A stretch of DNA of 56,000 nt. It comes from Saprospiraceae bacterium (GTDB lineage Bacteria > Bacteroidota > Bacteroidia > Chitinophagales > Saprospiraceae). The DNA is taken from positions 1 to 56,000 of the forward strand of contig JAIPBE010000019.1 in assembly GCA_021738725.1 (NCBI GenBank), in the 5' to 3' direction. The notes under the pieces were generated by a model that saw only the letters and a list, made by a program, of their open reading frames with translations, had not been told where the DNA came from and made no database searches. The translations under genes and the position numbers were made by a program. Positions 43,124-51,380 of this stretch are shown here, one piece after another (position 1 is the stretch's first letter; each line of letters opens with the position of its first letter).

Positions 43124-44482
43124 TTATTTAAATGCGGTCAACTGTACCTCCACCCGACCGGATAACAAGGTATTCAGCGCCATTCCATCGGGGGTCAGGG
43201 TAATGTCTTCCATCGTCAGATGCAGGCCAGGTGTGGCCAGTCGGATCCATGGACCGGCCTGGAGGTTGTTCAGTTGGGCATTGATTTCATCCTTGACGAC
43301 ATTCAGGTTGTTTAGCAGCGGAAACCGCAATTGTTTCTCCAGAGAAGATCGGATGTTCCCTTTGAACAACCACCCTGCAGAACGGTGTAATACATTTCTG
43401 GTTTGGAGATCAAAATCAAATTCCGCCAGTTCGATCTGGTTCTTTTCTGGATTGTAGTATGGACGTCCGCGGACATGCACCTGTCCTTTGTAGGCACCCG
43501 CCAGACGAATGGAGGCGATGAGGTGCGTTCCCTGACCATAAAGGTCGATCCCCTCAACGGTCACTGTTCTCCCTCCGGAGGAAAAGGATTGACCGATCAA
43601 TTGTTCCTCTGCCATGCGCTCTGCCTGTTCATAGGGAACCTCTGTGTGGATCATGATGCGAAGGCTGTCCAGATGATCATCGACCAGGGCATATTGGGGA
43701 AGTGCATCTGGCTGGAGCAAGGTTGGTTCACCACCCGCTTTGACCCGGGCCAGGCCCTGGATATGGACAGCGGAGGACAAACTTCCATTCTGTTCAACGA
43801 AGGCTTCCAATCCGGCCACCTGGGGTTCGAAACGAAACCAGATCTGCATGGATTCGCTGATGAGCCGGGGCCGTTTGAGTGTCGTCCATAAGGGTGTCAA
43901 TAGAACACGCAGGTCCAGAGCTTGTTGGATCTCTTCGTCGATCTTGCGTGTCATCTGTTGTTGGGTGGATCGGAGAATGAGATCTGTCAACCCGCCTACC
44001 GGGATCTGGAAGGACCCGATACGCGCCACCGGCTTTTTGGTCCATCGATGTGAATCCAGAGTTGTAAAGGTCTGGACGGTCCAGTCATTCCGAATATTAT
44101 ACAGGGTCTGCAGGTTCACCTCCAGTTCTCCAAATGCAGATAATGTACTGATTCCGAGGTCTTTGAAGATTGCAATATCCAACGGGATACGCGTAATGAT
44201 CTGTTGGCCTTTCAGGTCGATACCAACCTTGCCTGCCAGGGCTGCATTCCAGATCAGCCCACCCTGATTGCCACTGACCTTTTGCAGATCAAAATCCTGG
44301 ATGGTTTGCTGGATCATGGATTCCAACACCTCCCGAGTGAGATGAACGGGTACATACAGCGTAGAAACAGGTACCTGAGGTAAAGACATGGAATAGGACT
44401 GCGGGGGTGCGGGAGGTTGGACCGTCTTACAGCTCGAGAAACCCAGGGCCACCCCGAATAGTAGAAGGAAGGTACGGTACAT
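43124..44482 (-). CDS. DUF4403 family lipoprotein
   Basis: A 452-residue lipoprotein with lipobox ending GFSSC (about residue 17) and the long SMP-like beta-rich domain of DUF4403 (about 50-450): VPVHLTREVLESMIQQTI, KVGIDLKGQQIITRIPLDIAIFKD, VKAGGEPTLLQPDALP and a final GMALNTLLSGRVEVQLTAF. Its fold is related to lipid-binding TULIP/BPI proteins. The ATG at 44482 is selected because the signal peptide starts there; 18 extra residues encoded upstream lack any signal. It stands alone between mutL and the peroxidase. Confidence 0.82.
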   Translation of the reverse strand: MYRTFLLLFGVALGFSSCKTVQPPAPPQSYSMSLPQVPVSTLYVPVHLTREVLESMIQQTIQDFDLQKVSGNQGGLIWNAALAGKVGIDLKGQQIITRIPLDIAIFKDLGISTLSAFGELEVNLQTLYNIRNDWTVQTFTTLDSHRWTKKPVARIGSFQIPVGGLTDLILRSTQQQMTRKIDEEIQQALDLRVLLTPLWTTLKRPRLISESMQIWFRFEPQVAGLEAFVEQNGSLSSAVHIQGLARVKAGGEPTLLQPDALPQYALVDDHLDSLRIMIHTEVPYEQAERMAEEQLIGQSFSSGGRTVTVEGIDLYGQGTHLIASIRLAGAYKGQVHVRGRPYYNPEKNQIELAEFDFDLQTRNVLHRSAGWLFKGNIRSSLEKQLRFPLLNNLNVVKDEINAQLNNLQAGPWIRLATPGLHLTMEDITLTPDGMALNTLLSGRVEVQLTAFK

Positions 44483-44621
44483 AGTGGAAAGTGCCCACAA
44501 AGTTGTAGAGAAAACCGCATATCCCGTATTCGCCAATCCAATGATATCCGTCCACAGAGATTCCGACTGGAAAAACGCATCGGAAGGCCCAGACGGGCTC
44601 TAGATCAATGGATCAAGTTTC

Positions 44622-45974
44622 CTATTCGCAGCCTAATTCAACTCTGGAAATGGGATCATTGTTTGGGAAGCAGTTTCCAGAGCCGATACTGGTGGGCACA
44701 AAACGGGAAAACTCTGCATCGAAGAGGCCGTCCCGGATGAATTCAAGAAGATCCTGACGTTCTGACTCGGTCAGGTCCAAAGGCTGAAAGAAGGGTGAAA
44801 GTTTATCGTTTGGCACATTTGAGTTCTCTGATATCGCCGCACACTTATAGGCGATGACTTCTTCCAGAGTTGTCTTACTGCTGCCATGAAAATAAACAGG
44901 TGCGCTTTTCAGATTGTAAAGCTGGGGAACACGGAAGCGGAATTGGTCATTTTCTTCACCGGTAAAGAGTGAACGGCCCTGATTACGTGCTTCTTGGGGG
45001 CCGGTTCCGACGGCTTCAACACACTCATAGAGATCGGATACACCGAGCGCATGGAATGTATTTGATCCAAGATTCGGTTCGTTGTGGCAGCGGGCGCAGT
45101 TGGCCTTGTTGAAAAAGAGGATGGCGCCTCTCTTTTGGCCATCCGTCATCTCGTCCATAAAACCACGAACCCATCGTTGGAAAGGTGCTTGTGTGGTCGT
45201 CAGAGTACGCAGATAGGCAGAGATAGCCAGGGAGGCAGTCAGTCGGGTGATCCGTTCATTCTCTGGGAATTCAGCGAAAGCCTTATTAAACAGATCGGTA
45301 TAGCCGAAAGCCTCTGCCATTTCCGGGGTGATATTCAGACGGTGGGTCTTCATTCCCACGATATTCTGTGCTTCGAGTGCTTTGTACCCTGTGAAATTGC
45401 TGGCGAAGTCACCAACCCACAAGTTTTCAGTACCCACATTGTTGCCTTCGGCTCCAAAAGGTCCAGCCCACATGGAGTTTGTCACCATACAGACATTGAG
45501 AACGGAAAGGGGTCGGATCCCCTGTACATCAAGCTCGCTGACCATGTAATCACCATGCATGAGTCGCTCATCTCCGTTTTGTCCAAAGCCCATGCCTCCA
45601 TCCGCGATACCCTGGACGCGACCAATTCGAAAGCCGGCTTCAGGCGTGTGACATGTAGCACAGGAATAGGTGCCCAGACCCGACGGGTATTTGGGCTCAA
45701 TGGCCATTCCGGTTTCGAAGAACAGAAACTTGCCTAATGCGACTTTTTCAGGGGTGAGGGGGTTTTTCGGATCCTGGGGAATTTGTGACAGGTTACTGCC
45801 CATGGGCAGAATATAATATTCCATTGACCCTGTCGGAGAAACCTGTTCCAGTTCGGACCGAAGTGTTACATCCAGGGGAGCAATTGTGATAACGGGGTCA
45901 TGTGTACATGACCCAAAAAACACAATAAAAAATATTGCCATATATAATAGACGACAATTCAAGCAAGTATACAT
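44622..45974 (-). CDS. di-haem cytochrome c peroxidase family lipoprotein
   Basis: The 450-residue protein has two CxxCH haem sites, CATCH at residues 105-109 and CARCH near residue 296, and the peroxidase-family motifs LGKFLFFETG, NVCMVTNSMWAG, RGAILFFNKANC, HALGVSD and FRVPQLYNLKSAPVYFHGS. It reduces hydrogen peroxide with electrons from cytochrome c or forms a MauG-like oxidase. The N-terminal FFGSC is a lipobox; an internal ATG at 45941 would give a shorter signal. It is alone, with an AT-rich 265-base gap on its 5' side. Confidence 0.9.
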   Translation of the reverse strand: MYTCLNCRLLYMAIFFIVFFGSCTHDPVITIAPLDVTLRSELEQVSPTGSMEYYILPMGSNLSQIPQDPKNPLTPEKVALGKFLFFETGMAIEPKYPSGLGTYSCATCHTPEAGFRIGRVQGIADGGMGFGQNGDERLMHGDYMVSELDVQGIRPLSVLNVCMVTNSMWAGPFGAEGNNVGTENLWVGDFASNFTGYKALEAQNIVGMKTHRLNITPEMAEAFGYTDLFNKAFAEFPENERITRLTASLAISAYLRTLTTTQAPFQRWVRGFMDEMTDGQKRGAILFFNKANCARCHNEPNLGSNTFHALGVSDLYECVEAVGTGPQEARNQGRSLFTGEENDQFRFRVPQLYNLKSAPVYFHGSSKTTLEEVIAYKCAAISENSNVPNDKLSPFFQPLDLTESERQDLLEFIRDGLFDAEFSRFVPTSIGSGNCFPNNDPISRVELGCE

Positions 45975-46183
45975 GACTCAATGATACGTTATAATAGTTT
46001 GAACCTTAGTGCAAGTATAGATTTAAATATCGTTAAAGTAAAGGGTAAAGATATCATTCTTTCAGGGTTACTTTCTGCACAGATATAAGATTGGAAGTAA
46101 TTTGAACATGTAATTTTCAACTTTTCAAGTGGTTAAGGCTTCAAAATCGGGATTTTTTGTGACATGAAAAAGTCGCTTCTTTT

Positions 46184-46211
46184 TTTGGAAGTCTCTATTT
46201 GTCTATCTTCG
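46184..46211 (+). promoter_or_regulatory. Bacteroidota-type promoter of the beta-CASP gene
   Basis: TTTG at 46184-46187 and TATCTTCG at 46204-46211 (one mismatch to TAnnTTTG) are 16 bases apart. The pair lies 28 bases before the ATG at 46240, within the AT-rich intergenic region. Confidence 0.45.
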
Positions 46212-46239
46212 AAATCCCAGATCCAACATTTAAAAAACT

Positions 46240-47652
46240 ATGCAGATCCAATTTTGTGGTGCAGCGCGAGAGGTGACCGGCAGTGCTCATTTACTGACAC
46301 TGGATGACGGTTTCAAGATTCTGTTGGATTGTGGCATGTATCAGGGACGGAATGAGGAGATGCTCCAATTCAATGAATCCTGGTTATTTGACCCCCAGGA
46401 GATCAATTGTGTCTTGCTGTCGCATGCACACATCGATCACAGTGGCCGGCTCCCCAAGCTGTTCAAGGATGGCTTTCGAGGGCATATCTATGCCACGAAT
46501 GCTACTCAATCCCTGTGTACCATCATGTTGCTGGATAGTGCTAAGATCCAGGAGCAGGATGCCAAGTACTATCATCGACTACACGAAAAAAGAGGCAAGA
46601 CGAACAAAATTCGCGAACCACTGTACACCCAAAAGGATGTCCTCAATCTGATGCGCAACTTTGTGGGAATTCCCTACAACCAATGGATGCGCATTCATCC
46701 TGATGTAGAAGTCCTCTACCGGGATGCCGGCCATATTCTGGGCAGTGCCAATGTCACACTCCGTATCCGGCAAAAGGACCGATTGATGCACGTGGGCTTT
46801 ACCGGGGATATCGGTCGCAAGGACCGACCGATCCTGAGAGACCCGCAACCGATGCCGGAAGTGGACTACCTTATATGTGAAAGCACCTATGGTGATCGTA
46901 TCCATGAAGAGAAACCGGATGAAAAGGACCGTTTCTTGCGGATCCTGCGGGAAACGGTGGAGAAAAAAGGAAAACTGATCATTCCCGCCTTCAGTATTGG
47001 CAAGACCCAGGAGTTGATCTATATGATGGATCAGATGGAGAATGAAGGCCTTCTACCCCGAATACCGGTTTATGTGGACAGTCCACTGTCAACAGGAGCG
47101 ACAGAGATCTATGCCTTGCACCCGGAGTGTTATGATGATGAACTGAGCGAATATCTCATTGCAGATCCCAACCCGTTTGGTTTCCGCAACCTGACATTTA
47201 CAAGGAGTACCCAATCTTCCAAAGCCCTGAATCATGTCAAAGGCTCCTGCGTGATCATCAGTGCTTCGGGTATGATGAATGCCGGTCGGGTCAAGCATCA
47301 TCTCTTCAATAATATCAGCGATGAACGGAATACCTTCCTCATGGTAGGCTACTGCGCACCCGGCACCCCCGGATGGTATTTGCGTAATGGCGATGATAAG
47401 GTCAGAGTATTTGGAGAATGGAAGGAGATCAAGGCCCGGATCGAAACGATGGACTCATTTTCGGCACATGGCGATCGGGATGAAATGCGGGACTTCATCA
47501 GCAATCAATACCAGGGCGTCAAACAGATGTTCCTGGTCCATGGGAACTATCCGGTCCAACAATCATTTGCCGAAGTCCTTAAAAAGGATGGCATGCGGGA
47601 TGTCCTGATCCCCCAACTGGAAGAAAAAGTTACCCTTCACGGGTTTGATTAA
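46240..47652 (+). CDS. MBL-fold beta-CASP nuclease (Ysh1/CPSF-like)
   Basis: The 470-residue protein has the metallo-beta-lactamase active site HAHIDH (SHAHIDHSGRLP, about residue 66), a GHILGSANVTL strand, FTGDIGRKDRPIL, CESTYGDR and the beta-CASP motifs A/B/C (Asp in YVDSPLS, GSCVIISASGMMNAGRVKHHL, and HxxxD-like AHGDRDEM). It belongs to the RNA-processing branch of the family (CPSF73/Ysh1-like) rather than RNase J by its lack of a C-terminal domain. Role: RNA maturation or turnover, inferred from the family. It has its own promoter at 46184-46211. Confidence 0.9.
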   Translation: MQIQFCGAAREVTGSAHLLTLDDGFKILLDCGMYQGRNEEMLQFNESWLFDPQEINCVLLSHAHIDHSGRLPKLFKDGFRGHIYATNATQSLCTIMLLDSAKIQEQDAKYYHRLHEKRGKTNKIREPLYTQKDVLNLMRNFVGIPYNQWMRIHPDVEVLYRDAGHILGSANVTLRIRQKDRLMHVGFTGDIGRKDRPILRDPQPMPEVDYLICESTYGDRIHEEKPDEKDRFLRILRETVEKKGKLIIPAFSIGKTQELIYMMDQMENEGLLPRIPVYVDSPLSTGATEIYALHPECYDDELSEYLIADPNPFGFRNLTFTRSTQSSKALNHVKGSCVIISASGMMNAGRVKHHLFNNISDERNTFLMVGYCAPGTPGWYLRNGDDKVRVFGEWKEIKARIETMDSFSAHGDRDEMRDFISNQYQGVKQMFLVHGNYPVQQSFAEVLKKDGMRDVLIPQLEEKVTLHGFD

Positions 47653-47668
47653 TATCAACTTGCACCAC

Positions 47669-49186
47669 ATGATCACAAGAACACACATCTTATTCATTGG
47701 ATTCCTGGTGAGCGCTCTGATATGGAGTTGTACAAAGGACGTTCAGACGATCGCCTATAATCCGGAGATCGCAGTACCTCTGTTTACCTCATCCACATCG
47801 ATCCAGGATCTGTTCGGGGAGAATACCGATACGGCTGAACTGGTTGTCAAAGATGGCAACCTCACCCTGATCTATCGGGGGGAAATTCTGAAACGAGATG
47901 CGACTGAGCTGTTTAAAGCCATTCCTCCTTTTGGCGGTCTGATGACTGACACAACCATTACCGAGCCCTTCACCCTGGAGAATCAGATCCAGTTGACCAA
48001 AGCCCGGTTTACAAAGGGAACCATCAGTGTACAGATCAATTCCAATGTCCCGGAAGACCTCGACTTTGTCCTGGAATTCGTTCAGGTGACGAAAAACGGG
48101 GAAACACTGAAGATCAATGCAACCATTGATTATACCGGAACGCTGCCCGTCTTTCTGAATTTGCCGCCGACAGACATTGCCGGCTACGATATTGCCCTGG
48201 CCAGTCAGGATATTACTGTGCGCTATTCCGCTACCAAGCAATCCGATGGTACACCGGTTATCCTTCCTGCAGTCATATTTGCTGTGACAGATGTGGAATT
48301 CTCTTATCTGGAGGGTTACTTCGGATATGAGATCTTTGATATTCGCCGAGATACCATCTCTATGGACATCTTTGACAACCTCCTTCAGGGGAACCTCCAA
48401 TTTGCAGAACCGAAGGTCATCCTCTTTGTAGACAATGCGTTTGGTTTTCCGGTAAGATCCATGGTGAATGTGCTTCGTGTCAGCAAAGGAAGTACTATGC
48501 TGGAGGTGGAAAGTATGGCACTGGACGACGGGATCGATTTTCTTTATCCGGGCCTGTCGGAGGTGGGGCAGGAGAAACGCACTGAAGTGGTCTTTGACAA
48601 GGACAATTCGAACTTCAAAGATATTCTGAACATCTACCCCAATACCCTGGACTATGATATTGATGCCATCTCCAATCCGGACCAGATACCGGATCTGATC
48701 GGGTTTACGACAGACTCTTCCTATTTCAGGATCGGCTTGCAGGTCGAGTTGCCTCTTTATGGCAAGGCCTCAGATTATACTGCCGACAAAGAATATGAGA
48801 TCGATCTGTCCGCTCTGGATGATATCAGTGCGGCAGAACTGAAGCTGGTCGCTGAAAATGAACTCCCCCTGGAGGTGATCATTCAAGCCACTCTGTTGGA
48901 TGGTGATGGGAATGCCCTGGCGACCTTGCTTCCCACTGAAGAGCAGATCCTGACGGCCGCACCGGTTGATGCCAATGGATACTCCACCGGAGCCAGTACG
49001 AAGATCACGTTCATACCGGCAGATGCGACCTTATTGGAGCATATGCGTAATGCAAAGAAAGTGTTGATTAACACCCGCTTTTCAACATCTGAACAGGGAC
49101 AGAAGGATGTCCGAATCCGCGAGTCGGATGAGGTCCATATACGATTGGGTCTGAAGGCTACTCTGGACAAAGAAATTGGCGGCTAA
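47669..49186 (+). CDS. large lipoprotein of unknown function
   Basis: The 505-residue protein has a lipoprotein signal (IWSC at about residue 21) and is otherwise soluble and beta-rich, with acidic Thr/Asp stretches. I recognise no named domain. The Thr/Ile-rich segments and the pattern of strands suggest tandem immunoglobulin-like folds. The ATG at 47669 was chosen because the in-frame TTG at 47645 overlaps the preceding gene and gives no signal peptide. It is followed after 12 bases by an outer-membrane barrel gene, so they are a coupled lipoprotein/barrel pair, perhaps a complex of the outer leaflet. Confidence 0.65.
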   Translation: MITRTHILFIGFLVSALIWSCTKDVQTIAYNPEIAVPLFTSSTSIQDLFGENTDTAELVVKDGNLTLIYRGEILKRDATELFKAIPPFGGLMTDTTITEPFTLENQIQLTKARFTKGTISVQINSNVPEDLDFVLEFVQVTKNGETLKINATIDYTGTLPVFLNLPPTDIAGYDIALASQDITVRYSATKQSDGTPVILPAVIFAVTDVEFSYLEGYFGYEIFDIRRDTISMDIFDNLLQGNLQFAEPKVILFVDNAFGFPVRSMVNVLRVSKGSTMLEVESMALDDGIDFLYPGLSEVGQEKRTEVVFDKDNSNFKDILNIYPNTLDYDIDAISNPDQIPDLIGFTTDSSYFRIGLQVELPLYGKASDYTADKEYEIDLSALDDISAAELKLVAENELPLEVIIQATLLDGDGNALATLLPTEEQILTAAPVDANGYSTGASTKITFIPADATLLEHMRNAKKVLINTRFSTSEQGQKDVRIRESDEVHIRLGLKATLDKEIGG

Positions 49187-49198
49187 ATCTTGTACAAT

Positions 49199-50521
49199 AT
49201 GAAAAACTCATTCTTCGGGCATTGCCTGCTGATCATATGTTGTCTGTTCGCTCAGAATGTTCTCCACGCGCAGATGAACCAGGTCCTCTGGCATGCCAAT
49301 CACGTGGGCTACCGCTTGCCTGGGACTGTGCCGCAGGAGGGGCTGGTTGTTCAATTACCCTCGATCGGTATCGGGTTGTACAATTCTGGCTTTTCCTACA
49401 ATGACCTTGTGGCTTCTACAAACAATGGGGTAACTACCCTGGATATTGACGGCGTCCTGGACAAAATGGACCCAGACAACACTTTGATGATTCAGGGTTC
49501 TATCCAAACGCTGGGTGTCGGGTGGAAGGTCAAGAACCTTTGGTTTGAATTGGGCCATCAGGTGCGGTATGAGAATTTCCTGGATTATCCCAGGGATCTT
49601 TTCAGTGTTTTCTTTCGGGGCAATGCTGCCTTCGTCGGACAAACTGCCAACCTGGGCCTGCAGGTCAACAGTATGCTTTACAATGAATTCTATGCCGGGG
49701 TCGCCGGACAGATCGGAAAGGTGAGTATCGGGGGGCGTCTAAAATGGCTGAATGGTGTATTGGCTGCCCGGACGGAACGATCCAAACTGGATCTGTATAC
49801 CAGTGATGATATTTATCAATTGACCGTCAACAGCGACTATCTGATCCATACCTCACCTGAACTGGACATCCTGAAAGGAGGCAACAGTGACCTGATTCTG
49901 GATCTGGAAGACTATGAATTTTCTCAATTGATCACCCGGAATTCAGGAGTTGCATTCGATCTGGGGGTGGATGTCGCGGTCACAGATCGGTTGTCTTTGA
50001 ATGCATCTATTATGGATATCGGACAGATCACCTGGAAGGATGATATTGTCAGCTATGCCTCCAACAAGAGTATTCAATACGATGGATTTGAATTCAGTTC
50101 CCTCTTTTCCGAAGACTCTTTGTCTTTGGCAGGGGCACTTGACACGCTGGAGACACTTCTGGAATTCGAGAAGACCGAGGGAGGTTCTTTTAAAACGGCC
50201 CTTCCCTGGACGTTCCAGGTGGGCGGCCGCTATCAATTGACGGAACTGATCGGACTCAGTGCGGTATTCTTTGGCAAGCAACAATCGACCTACTCCTTCA
50301 AAGGAGTTTCTATTGGGGGAAATTTCAAGCCACTATCCTTTCTGGAGGCGGGCATTGCCTATACGATCTATGACAAGTCGTACACCAATATAGGAGTACA
50401 TCTCCTTTTGAAGTTGGGACCGGTTCGGGTTTATGGCGCATCGGATAATATCCTTTCCCTGTTCTCGGCCAATGACAGTCGTTTTGCCAACGGACGGGTG
50501 GGTGTACAGATGGCTTTCTAG
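49199..50521 (+). CDS. outer-membrane beta-barrel protein, DUF5723-like
   Basis: A 440-residue protein with a signal peptide (about residues 1-24, LHAQ), and then alternating hydrophobic strands typical of a FadL-like or PorV-like outer-membrane barrel: LGVGWKVKNLWFELGHQVRY, KVSIGGRLKWLNG, SGVAFDLGVDVAV and a final VGVQMAF ending in Phe, the outer-membrane insertion signal. It resembles DUF5723. The ATG at 49199 is preferred to TTG at 49190. The stop shares a CTAG palindrome with the convergent DtxR gene. Confidence 0.8.
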   Translation: MKNSFFGHCLLIICCLFAQNVLHAQMNQVLWHANHVGYRLPGTVPQEGLVVQLPSIGIGLYNSGFSYNDLVASTNNGVTTLDIDGVLDKMDPDNTLMIQGSIQTLGVGWKVKNLWFELGHQVRYENFLDYPRDLFSVFFRGNAAFVGQTANLGLQVNSMLYNEFYAGVAGQIGKVSIGGRLKWLNGVLAARTERSKLDLYTSDDIYQLTVNSDYLIHTSPELDILKGGNSDLILDLEDYEFSQLITRNSGVAFDLGVDVAVTDRLSLNASIMDIGQITWKDDIVSYASNKSIQYDGFEFSSLFSEDSLSLAGALDTLETLLEFEKTEGGSFKTALPWTFQVGGRYQLTELIGLSAVFFGKQQSTYSFKGVSIGGNFKPLSFLEAGIAYTIYDKSYTNIGVHLLLKLGPVRVYGASDNILSLFSANDSRFANGRVGVQMAF

Positions 50522-51192
50522 GTCGCTTCCGTTATTTGGCGGACAAAGAGTTGGCGGGCCACCTGTCCGGAGATGAGAAAGGGTTCCCCATCGCTGAGTC
50601 GAAGACGTACAGAACCATCGTAAGGCAACACTTCCACCACCTCCAGGGTGGCACCAAGCGCCAGATGATTTTGATCCAGGTATTGTAAAAAGCTGGAGGT
50701 ATGCTCGCGCACACCCACGAGGACTGCACGTTGGTGCAATCCCAGATCACTGAGCAGGATCTGATATCGCATGCGATAGGCACCGGAGGCATCGGGAATA
50801 GGATCGCCGTGAGGATCGAATTTGGGATTATCCAGATAATCGTCCAGTCGGTCGATCAGAGTATCTGATTGGATATGTTCCAACTGTTCCGCAATCACAT
50901 GGACCTCATCCCAGTTAAAGCCCAATTTTTCAACGAGAAAGCACTCCCACAGCCGATGTTTTCGGATCAACAGGGTTGCTTGCCGAGCTCCCGTTCGGGT
51001 CAGGCTGACGCCGTGGTAGCGTTTGTAATCGATCAGCTCCTTATCCGCCAGCTTTTTTAACATATCAGTCACGGAAGCGGGACGGGTCTGCATCAGCTCA
51101 GAAATGGCGCTTGTGCTGACTGGCGTACCATGTCTTTCAGCGATCTTGTAAATCGCTTTGAGGTAGTCCTCTTCGGCAAGCGTATAGGTCAC
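50518..51192 (-). CDS. DtxR/MntR-family metal-dependent transcription regulator
   Basis: A 224-residue iron or manganese sensor-repressor with an N-terminal winged helix (AEEDYLKAIYKIAERHGTPVSTSAISELMQTRPASVTDMLKKLADKELI), a dimerisation domain containing metal-ligand positions (VHVIAEQLEHIQ), and a C-terminal FeoA/SH3-like domain (about residues 150-222). Which metal it senses is not decided by sequence alone. No metal transport gene is in the window, so its regulon is elsewhere. Its stop overlaps the barrel gene stop by four bases. Confidence 0.93.
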   Translation of the reverse strand: MTYTLAEEDYLKAIYKIAERHGTPVSTSAISELMQTRPASVTDMLKKLADKELIDYKRYHGVSLTRTGARQATLLIRKHRLWECFLVEKLGFNWDEVHVIAEQLEHIQSDTLIDRLDDYLDNPKFDPHGDPIPDASGAYRMRYQILLSDLGLHQRAVLVGVREHTSSFLQYLDQNHLALGATLEVVEVLPYDGSVRLRLSDGEPFLISGQVARQLFVRQITEAT

Positions 51193-51380
51193 AGGTAGAA
51201 TTTAGACGGGGCTAAAGTACAAACGGTATAGTAGAACAATTTCACATATTCTGATGAGAAACATGCATTTTTCTGCCATTTGGACATTTGCCAGCCGATC
51301 CTTACCGCCAGCTTGGCAGGAAAAACCGGGTTTATCGCCTTGGAATCTAATTTGTGGGAGATGATATAGAAACCAAGACC

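Noticed and set aside
51280-51330. inverted repeat before clpB (TGCCAGC / GCTTGGCA)
   Set aside because: Stem is short and imperfect, spacing is long; no CIRCE or heat-shock element is evident.
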